A DNA stretch of 64,000 nucleotides from Lactococcus protaetiae (GTDB lineage Bacteria > Bacillota > Bacilli > Lactobacillales > Streptococcaceae). The stretch covers positions 1,426,001 through 1,490,000 of the forward strand of contig NZ_CP041356.1 of NCBI RefSeq assembly GCF_006965445.1, given 5' to 3'. Both the position numbers and the translations under genes were made by a program. The notes under the pieces are model-generated. The model was not told where the DNA came from and ran no database searches. It saw only the letters and a list, made by a program, of their open reading frames with translations. Below, piece after piece: positions 57,687-64,000 of this stretch. Each line of letters opens with the position of its first letter. The stretch's first letter is position 1.

Positions 57687-58334
57687 TTGCGTGAAGCCGC
57701 TGAGAAAGTTGGCGTTTCGCTGGATGATTTGGTAAAAGTGATTTGGACAACGTTAGGGGAAATCGGTGAGTTTGTGCGCGGTAATGGAATGCAAAAAGCG
57801 GATTTTGTAGAAAATGGTTTTCCAGCCATTCATTATGGGCAAATTTATACAAAGTATGGACTGTCAGCTAATCAAACTTTTAGCTACGTTTCTGCTGACT
57901 TAGCGAAGAAACTCAAGATTGCTGATAAAAATGACTTGTTACTTGCGACAACCTCTGAAAATGATGAAGATGTATGTAAACCACTCGCTTGGTTAGGCGA
58001 AAAAGCTGCAATTTCGGGAGATATGATGCTTTTTCGACATCAACAAAATGTTAAATTTTTAGCTTATTACATTCAAACCACAATGTTTCAATCAGCTAAA
58101 AAGAAAAAAATTACAGGAACAAAAGTTCGACGTGTATCGTCAGCAGATTTATCAACTATGAAAATTCCAGTGCCCTCTCTGTCAGAACAAACCCACATCG
58201 TCGAAATTCTCGATCGCTTTGATACCCTCACGTCAGACCTGATAGTGGGCTTACCAAGGGAGATTGAGCTCCGACAAAAACAGTATGAGTATTGGCGAGA
58301 GCAGTTATTAAGCTTTAAAAAAATAAAATTTTAG
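57687..58334 (+). CDS. Third HsdS target-recognition module (half-subunit or fused domain)
   Basis: A 215-aa single-module HsdS: the start REAAEKVGVSLDDLVKVIWTTLGE copies the inter-module linker ending, then a target-recognition domain with GEIGEFVRGNGMQKADFVENGFPAIHYGQIYT, and the conserved end EIELRQKQYEYWREQLLSF. GTG 57687 has no obvious ribosome-binding site. The frame is open back through the GCCA repeat, so it is best seen as the third module of HsdS, separated by the repeat count in this clone. Alone, it could still act as a dimerising half-HsdS. Confidence 0.8.
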   Translation: MREAAEKVGVSLDDLVKVIWTTLGEIGEFVRGNGMQKADFVENGFPAIHYGQIYTKYGLSANQTFSYVSADLAKKLKIADKNDLLLATTSENDEDVCKPLAWLGEKAAISGDMMLFRHQQNVKFLAYYIQTTMFQSAKKKKITGTKVRRVSSADLSTMKIPVPSLSEQTHIVEILDRFDTLTSDLIVGLPREIELRQKQYEYWREQLLSFKKIKF

Positions 58335-58345
58335 GAGTTTATAGG

Positions 58346-59368
58346 ATGGGAAATGAAATCTTTGAGTATGGTTTTCACTTAGTAAGTGAATTAGAGATTG
58401 CTGCAAATTTTATTTGGGCCGGTATAAAGGAAGTCAATAAAATAAGAGACTTTGAAGTTGATATTCCAATAGAACTGTCAGACCTAATGGATAAAACTGT
58501 TGATTATGGTAGAGCAGGAGGAACTTTTCAAGAAGCTAATGCACATCTAATAGTTAGAGAAAACCAAGATAAAATATTTACGGCTCTTTACCATTTTTCG
58601 ATTGGAATTGAGAGAGTTCAAAAGACAATCCTTAAATTATATTTGTTTCCAAAGGATAGGGATGAGGATTATGAAAAGAGTGATCTTGAATTACTAAAAA
58701 GCCATAAAATGGAGGCACTTCAGCAACGCCTGAAAAGATTATTTCCAGAGCTTCATTTTGAAAAAAGAGAAAATAATCTTCTTGAACTTTTATCGCACTA
58801 TTATAATCATGAAAGGTACATGAATCTTCATGCAGACACCAAGGAGGATAATTACTATCATCTTTTTATAGAGTTTCTTAAAAGGTATTCTAAAGATTTA
58901 ACAAATAGGAAAACTGTATTAGAGGTTATTGGTAGTTCTGTTGGACGTATCATAGCAAAATACTATAGTATTCTTGAAAATTTAAGTCATGAAAAAGGAG
59001 TTTTTGTATATGAGATTAACTACCAAAAAGAGAGCAGATACGTTTATTTAGCATATCAAAATCGGAACGCTTCTTTACAAATCCAGTTTGATAAGATAAG
59101 ACGTGCAAAACAGGAGTTAATCTTGTATCTGATAGAACAGGGGAAAGCAATTTATCCAGTAGATAGTTTAGAAATTGATTCTTTAGATTTTGATTTTGCA
59201 GAGCTCCCTGATATGATAGATTACATTTTGAATGAAAATGTTCTAAATGATTTCACAGACACAGTGGAAAGCTTTGATGACGATATCTTTTATGAGGTTG
59301 AGGATAAAAAGGAATTTCAAAGAATTATAGCTGAACGGAAAGAAATTCTAGATAATTTTTATAAATGA
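58346..59368 (+). CDS. Uncharacterised protein between hsdS and prrC (340 aa)
   Basis: A soluble 340-aa protein rich in Glu, Asp, Tyr and Leu, with no membrane segment, nucleotide loop or cysteine cluster. Visible features are a helix-rich N-terminal half with MNLHADTKEDNYYHLFIEFL, a beta-like segment (VFVYEINYQKESRYVYLAYQ), and a very acidic C-terminal stretch (ESFDDDIFYEVEDKKEF). GGAG precedes the ATG. The stop overlaps an ATG leading to prrC. Not recognised. From its place in a restriction operon next to an anticodon nuclease, a defence or nuclease-control role is possible. Confidence 0.7.
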   Translation: MGNEIFEYGFHLVSELEIAANFIWAGIKEVNKIRDFEVDIPIELSDLMDKTVDYGRAGGTFQEANAHLIVRENQDKIFTALYHFSIGIERVQKTILKLYLFPKDRDEDYEKSDLELLKSHKMEALQQRLKRLFPELHFEKRENNLLELLSHYYNHERYMNLHADTKEDNYYHLFIEFLKRYSKDLTNRKTVLEVIGSSVGRIIAKYYSILENLSHEKGVFVYEINYQKESRYVYLAYQNRNASLQIQFDKIRRAKQELILYLIEQGKAIYPVDSLEIDSLDFDFAELPDMIDYILNENVLNDFTDTVESFDDDIFYEVEDKKEFQRIIAERKEILDNFYK

Positions 59369-59397
59369 TTGGTTTGGTAAAAAATAGGATAATAATT

Positions 59398-60540
59398 ATG
59401 GGAAAAACTTTGAGTGAGATTGCAGAAGAGTTAAAAGAATGCGATAAAAAAGTTCAGCTCATTTATGCTTTCAATGGAACGGGAAAAACAAGATTGTCGC
59501 GTGAATTTAAGAAATTAGTACAGCCAAGTGATGCGAAAGATATCGAAACGGATAGTATGGCTCGCGATACAATTTTGTACTACAATGCGTTTACAGAGGA
59601 TTTGTTTTATTGGGATAATGATTTAGAAGAGGATACTGATAGGAAATTAATTGTTCAGTCCAATTCTTTTATTGATTGGATTATTTTTGAGCAAGGTCAG
59701 GACCAAAGTATTATTGAACATTTTCAGCATTATACTGATAACAAGCTAGTTCCCAAATTTGAACTTCCTCCTATAAAAGATGAGAAAGGGGAAACTATTG
59801 GCTATGAAAACCACGTAGAAGCAATATCCTTCTCTTATCAGAGGGGAAATGAGGATGATTATGAATTAGTAAAAATTTCAAAAGGAGAAGAAAGTAATTT
59901 TATTTGGAGTATTTTCTACTCTCTAATTGAAAATGTTGTGGATATCTTGAATGTAGTGGAAGATAGAGAAACAGATGAATTTGATAAGTTAAAGTATATC
60001 TTTATTGATGATCCAGTGAGCTCATTAGATGAAAATCACTTGATTGAGACGGCTGTTGATTTGGGAACCTTGATAAAGTCTAGTGAATCAGATGTTAAAT
60101 TTATTCTCACAACGCATAACCCATTATTTTATAATGTATTGCACAATGAGTTCAATAAAGCAAAGAAATATTTTTTGAAGCGATTGGAAGACGGAACATT
60201 TGAACTAAAAGAACAGTCAAATGATTCTCCATTTTCGTATCATTTAACTTTGCTAGAAGAGCTTCATCATGCAATCAAAGTTAACGAGATAACCAAATAT
60301 CATTTTAATTTTTTAAGGAATTTGCTGGAAAAAACTTCAACATTTTTGGGCTATAAAAACTGGACTAGCTTATTGCCAGAAGATAGCAGAAAGGCTTACG
60401 AAAGCAGGATTATAAATATTTCAAGCCACTCTAAATATACAACAGATGAAATCGCTGAAGCAAATGATCAAGAAAAACAAATGTTAAAATATCTTGTTGA
60501 ACTGTTAGAAGACACCTATAAATTTAATAAGGAGCAATAA
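59398..60540 (+). CDS. prrC: PrrC-type anticodon nuclease
   Basis: A 380-aa protein closely following the PrrC pattern: [16 protein letters not shown], then [20 protein letters not shown] as Walker [29 protein letters not shown] as the ABC signature-like block, and [16 protein letters not shown] as Walker B. The C-terminal nuclease has the Arg-xxx-Glu pair in [17 protein letters not shown] and the His in [12 protein letters not shown], the catalytic triad of PrrC. PrrC is kept silent by the type I enzyme and cuts tRNA-Lys when a phage inhibitor targets restriction. ATG 59398 is preferred over 59365. The hsdS-prrC-hsdR order is classic. Confidence 0.9.
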   Translation: MGKTLSEIAEELKECDKKVQLIYAFNGTGKTRLSREFKKLVQPSDAKDIETDSMARDTILYYNAFTEDLFYWDNDLEEDTDRKLIVQSNSFIDWIIFEQGQDQSIIEHFQHYTDNKLVPKFELPPIKDEKGETIGYENHVEAISFSYQRGNEDDYELVKISKGEESNFIWSIFYSLIENVVDILNVVEDRETDEFDKLKYIFIDDPVSSLDENHLIETAVDLGTLIKSSESDVKFILTTHNPLFYNVLHNEFNKAKKYFLKRLEDGTFELKEQSNDSPFSYHLTLLEELHHAIKVNEITKYHFNFLRNLLEKTSTFLGYKNWTSLLPEDSRKAYESRIINISSHSKYTTDEIAEANDQEKQMLKYLVELLEDTYKFNKEQ

Positions 60541-63500
60541 TGCAAGAAGCAACCGAAACTTCCCCAATCATAGAATCCAACAACTTCATCGTCCTTGACA
60601 AATGGACAAAACTTGAACAAAAAGGGAGCTTTCAATCTGAGGCAGACCTTGAACGTGAGATGATTTCAGATTTGCAACAGCAAGGCTATGATTATGCTAA
60701 TTATTTAGTGACACCAGAAGCCTTACTTGGAAATTTGCGGCTTCAACTGGAAGATTTAAATGCTGTTCATTTTTCAGATAGTGAGTGGGAACGTCTTTTA
60801 TCAGAATACATTAATAAACCAAGTGATGGCATTATCGAATGTACACGTAAAATTCATGATGACCATGTCTATGATTTTATTTTTGATGATGGGCATATTC
60901 AAAATATTTATCTATTGGATAAGAAAAATATTGCGCGCAATAAAGTCCAAGTCATCAATCAGATGAAGCAAAAAGGCAGTCATGCTAATCGTTACGATGT
61001 GACGATTTTAGTGAATGGTCTGCCTTTGGTGCAGATTGAATTGAAAAAGCGTGGGGTATCCATTCGGGAAGCCTTTAATCAGATTCATCGTTATAGTAAA
61101 GAAAGCTTTAACGGAGAAACTTCTCTTTTCAAGTATCTCCAAATTTTTGTGATTTCAAACGGCACAGAAACCCGTTATTTTGCTAATACCACAAAACGGG
61201 ATAAAAATTCCTATGATTTTACCATGAATTGGGCGCGTAAAGATAACGAGCCGATTAAAGATTTGAAAGATTTTACGGCGACTTTTTTAAGTAAACGAAC
61301 ACTACTCAATGTTTTGATGAACTATTCGGTGTTTGATTCAAGTAACACGCTTTTAATCATGCGTCCTTATCAGATTGCTGCAACGGAGCGTATTCTTTGG
61401 AAAATTAAATCCGCTCATGATTCAAAATTAAAAGCAGGGATTGAAACAGGGGTTATATCTGGCACACTACAGGCTCTGGTAAAACGTTGACCTCGTTTAA
61501 AGCTGCCCGCCTTGCGACGGAGCTGGAGTTTGTTGACAAAGTTTTATTTGTGGTAGATCGAAAAGATCTCGACTATCAGACGATGAAAGAATATCAACGT
61601 TTTTCACCAGATAGTGTGAATGGTTCTGATAGCACAGCTGGCTTGAAGAGAAATATTGAAAAAGAAGACAATAAAATCATTGTGACGACCATTCAAAAGC
61701 TCAATCATCTCATGAAAACGACAGAGGCACATGAGATTTATGACAAGCAAGTGGTCTTTATCTTTGATGAATGCCATCGTAGTCAATTTGGTGAAGCACA
61801 AAAGAATCTGAAAAAGAAGTTTAAGCATTATTACCAATTTGGCTTTACAGGGACACCAATTTTTCCTGAAAATGCTTTGGGGAGTGAAACAACAGCTTCC
61901 GTATTTGGGCGAGAATTACATTCATATGTGATTACGGATGCCATTCGCGACCAAAAAGTTTTAAAATTTATGGTGGATTATAATGATGTTCGTCCACAGT
62001 TTGCAAGGCTAGAATCTGAAACAGATGATCAGAAATTATCAGCGGCTGAAAATCGACAAGCCTTACTTCATCCCACACGGATTCATGAAATTTCAGACTA
62101 TATCTTAAATCATTTTGCGCAGAAAACGCACCGAACAGCAGGAAAAGGGTTTAATGCTATGTTTGCTGTATCAAGTGTCGAAGCAGCGAAACTTTACTAT
62201 GAAGAACTCCAAAAATTACAAGAAAAATCTGAGAAGAAGCTGACGATTGCGACCATTTTTTCTTTTGCAGCAAATGAAAACCAAAATGCGATTGGTGATA
62301 TTGAAGATGAAAGCTTTGAACCAACAGCATTAGATTTATCTGCAAAAGAATTTCTGACGAAAGCGATTGACGATTATAATCACAGCTTTGGTACAAGTGA
62401 ATCAATTGAAAAATTTGAACAATATTACAAACGATTAGCTGAAAAAGTTAAAAACAAAGAAGTAGATTTATTGATCGTCGTCGGGATGTTTTTGACAGGC
62501 TTTGATGCGCCGACATTAAATACCTTATTTGTGGATAAAAATCTGCAGTATCATGGCTTGATTCAAGCCTTTTCACGGACTAACCGAATTTATGATGCGA
62601 CCAAATCTTTTGGAAATATTGTGACCTTCCGTGATTTGGAAAGTAAAACAAAAGCAGCGATTACTCTATTTGGAAAATCACAAACAGCAGAAGTTCTCCT
62701 TGAACGACCATATAACGAATATATGAATGGCTTTAAAGATGATGAAACTGATGAAGCTAGGCGAGGTTATTTAGATGTTGTTCATGAGCTAAAAGAGAAA
62801 TTTCCAGAGCCAGGTAAAATTGTTAAGGAAGTAGATAAAAAGCAATTTGTTAAACTCTTCGGCGAATTTTTGAAACTGGATAATATCTTGCAAAACTATG
62901 ATGAATTTGCAGGATTGCAAGCTTTACAAGAAATTGATTTATCAGATGAGCAGGCGGTTGAGGAACTTAAAACAAAATTTTATTTAGATGATGAAAAGAT
63001 TCAGGAGCTTGAACAACTAGAAATTCCAAATGTTCGAGAAATACAAGATTATCGCTCAACTTATAATGATATTCGCGAGTGGTATACGAATGAACGGCGG
63101 AATAAAAAGCAAGGAGAATCAACTGTAGATTGGGATAGCGTTACTTTTGAAGTAGAGCTCTTGAAATCCCAAGAAATTAATTTGGACTATATTTTGGAAC
63201 TTATTTTTGAAACAAATAAAAAGGTTTCGGATAAAGATAAGCTGATTGATGAAATTATAGGGACAATCCGTGCGAGCGTTGGAAATCGTGCGAAGGAAAG
63301 TCTAATTGTAGATTTTATCCGTCATACAGACATTGATGCGATTAAAAATCGTCCAGAAATTCTTGAGAAATTTTATACTTTTGCGCAAAAAGAGCAACAA
63401 AAAGAAATGATCAAACTCATTAAAGAAGAAGGGCTAAATGAACAAAGTACAAAACGTTATATTCAAGCTTCGCTTAAACGCGAGTATGCAAGTGAAAATG

Positions 63501-63629
63501 GAAATGAGCTCAATGAAACATTGCCAAAAATGAGCCCTTAAATCCAGCATATCACACCAAAAAACAAACGGTCTTTGAAAAGCTCAGTGCTTTTGTAGAG
63601 AAATTTAAGGGATTGGTGGAAAATTATAA
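60540..63629 (+). CDS. hsdR: Type I restriction endonuclease/translocase HsdR (three frameshifts as assembled)
   Basis: A protein of about 1,030 aa once joined. The nuclease domain (frame from 60540) contains [14 protein letters not shown], a PD-(D/E)xK core. The frame breaks in ACAGGGGTTATATC (61452-61455); one added G restores [15 protein letters not shown], the Walker A motif. The motor carries [13 protein letters not shown] and the later FSRTNRIY motif. A second shift at AGCCCTTA (63535) and a third at AAGGGATTGG (about 63609), each repaired by one C or G, give [15 protein letters not shown] and a normal ending FKGIGGKL. HsdR cuts unmodified DNA after translocation. Its start overlaps the prrC stop. 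Confidence 0.85.
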
Positions 63630-63950
63630 TTTTTTTCGGACATTTGATTATGATAGAGATATAATAATCTTTGAATAGGGGAAGATGATGGCTGAGAATG
63701 CTGACTTGAAGTCTGGTGTTGAGGTTGGTTATAGGTGGTGAATCATGTTTTGTAGATAGTTCCTTTCATCGCCATAGGAATGCTGAAAGAGTTGATGAGG
63801 AAGCCATCAGCATCTGTGAACAAGTATCTTCATAAATTTACCGCTAGTGATTTATTGATAAAATTGGTGATAAAAGTGACAAAGGATAGATTGAAATAGT
63901 AATAGGGGGGGAGAGTTAAGTTTATCTATGCTTAAGGGAGAAGGGAAGAG
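63630..63950. other. Region after hsdR with no convincing gene
   Basis: About 320 bp. Short frames only: ATGATGGCTGAG from 63685 (18 aa) and a frame of about 39 aa ending at TCATAA near 63836, with no ribosome-binding signal beyond GGGGAAG before the first. They may be remnants of a gene. No terminator is seen, so transcription may continue into the next gene. Confidence 0.4.
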
Positions 63951-64000
63951 ATGGGTTATTACGATATTCTTGAAAAAAATAGAAATATTTTACTTTTTAT
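63951..64000 (+). CDS. Start of a gene cut by the window end
   Basis: ATG at 63951 preceded by GGGAGAAGGGAAGAG opens a frame (MGYYDILEKNRNILLF) that runs off the window. It cannot be identified from 16 residues. Its nearness to hsdR makes it a candidate further member of the defence locus. Confidence 0.5.
   Translation, partial: MGYYDILEKNRNILLF

Overview
The window reads as a chromosomal segment of a low-GC Gram-positive coccus, most likely Lactococcus (Streptococcaceae). Supporting signs are the RimM/TrmD, DUF1149-DegV-DapB and PurCSQL/PurF proteins, PurBox activator sites spaced about 76 bp from the promoters, a CtsR-type heat-shock promoter in front of clpB, and strong GGAGG ribosome-binding sites. 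Species level cannot be fixed from sequence alone.

Layout. 1-3.5 kb: the end of an exopolysaccharide/capsule locus (sugar epimerase, Wzx-like flippase, phosphodiester glycosidase-like protein), facing a convergent LCP-family gene (3.6-4.5 kb). 4.7-12.8 kb: housekeeping genes (rimM, trmD, DUF1149, degV, dapB, acetyltransferase, cca, zinc-ribbon protein, C69 dipeptidase). 12.9-16.2 kb: a large LPXTG surface protein. 16.5-25.8 kb: membrane protein, GldA-like dehydrogenase, MFS exporter, ABC-F ATPase, msrA, immunity-like protein, thyA. 26.1-34.0 kb: a glucuronoxylan-oligosaccharide operon (acetylesterase, binding protein, two permeases, YesL-like protein, GH67 alpha-glucuronidase) preceded by cre-like sites. 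34.1-38.2 kb: purC-purS-purQ-purL. 38.4-46.5 kb: an accessory block (MarR+MFS, Rrf2+EamA, CmoA-like+methyltransferase+MFS, MerR+SDR, two tiny genes) that separates purL from purF. 46.7-51.1 kb: purF and clpB.

51.2-63.6 kb is the most striking part: a type I restriction-modification operon (hsdM ... hsdS ... hsdR) in which other defence genes are nested. Between hsdM and hsdS lie a Fic-family gene and a SIR2-HerA pair. hsdS carries two target-recognition modules, followed across a (GCCA)8 tetranucleotide repeat by a third module in another frame, so slippage could fuse or separate it. Between hsdS and hsdR lie an unrecognised 340-aa gene and a PrrC-type anticodon nuclease. The arrangement suggests layered defence: restriction, NAD-consuming SIR2-HerA immunity, and a tRNA-cutting back-up triggered when the restriction complex is inhibited.

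Two cross-cutting observations. First, every frameshift that breaks a recognisable gene here except one (fic) is repaired by adding a single G or C to a G/C run (LPXTG gene x2, gldA-like, MFS x2, purF, hsdS, hsdR x3). This points to systematic homopolymer undercalling in the assembly rather than mass pseudogenisation. Second, the non-coding DNA is rich in repeats: a 14-bp palindrome TGTCAG-NN-CTGACA occurs in genes and in terminators, and large modular nested-palindrome elements occupy many intergenic gaps, one of them lying exactly between the Shine-Dalgarno sequence and start codon of purQ.
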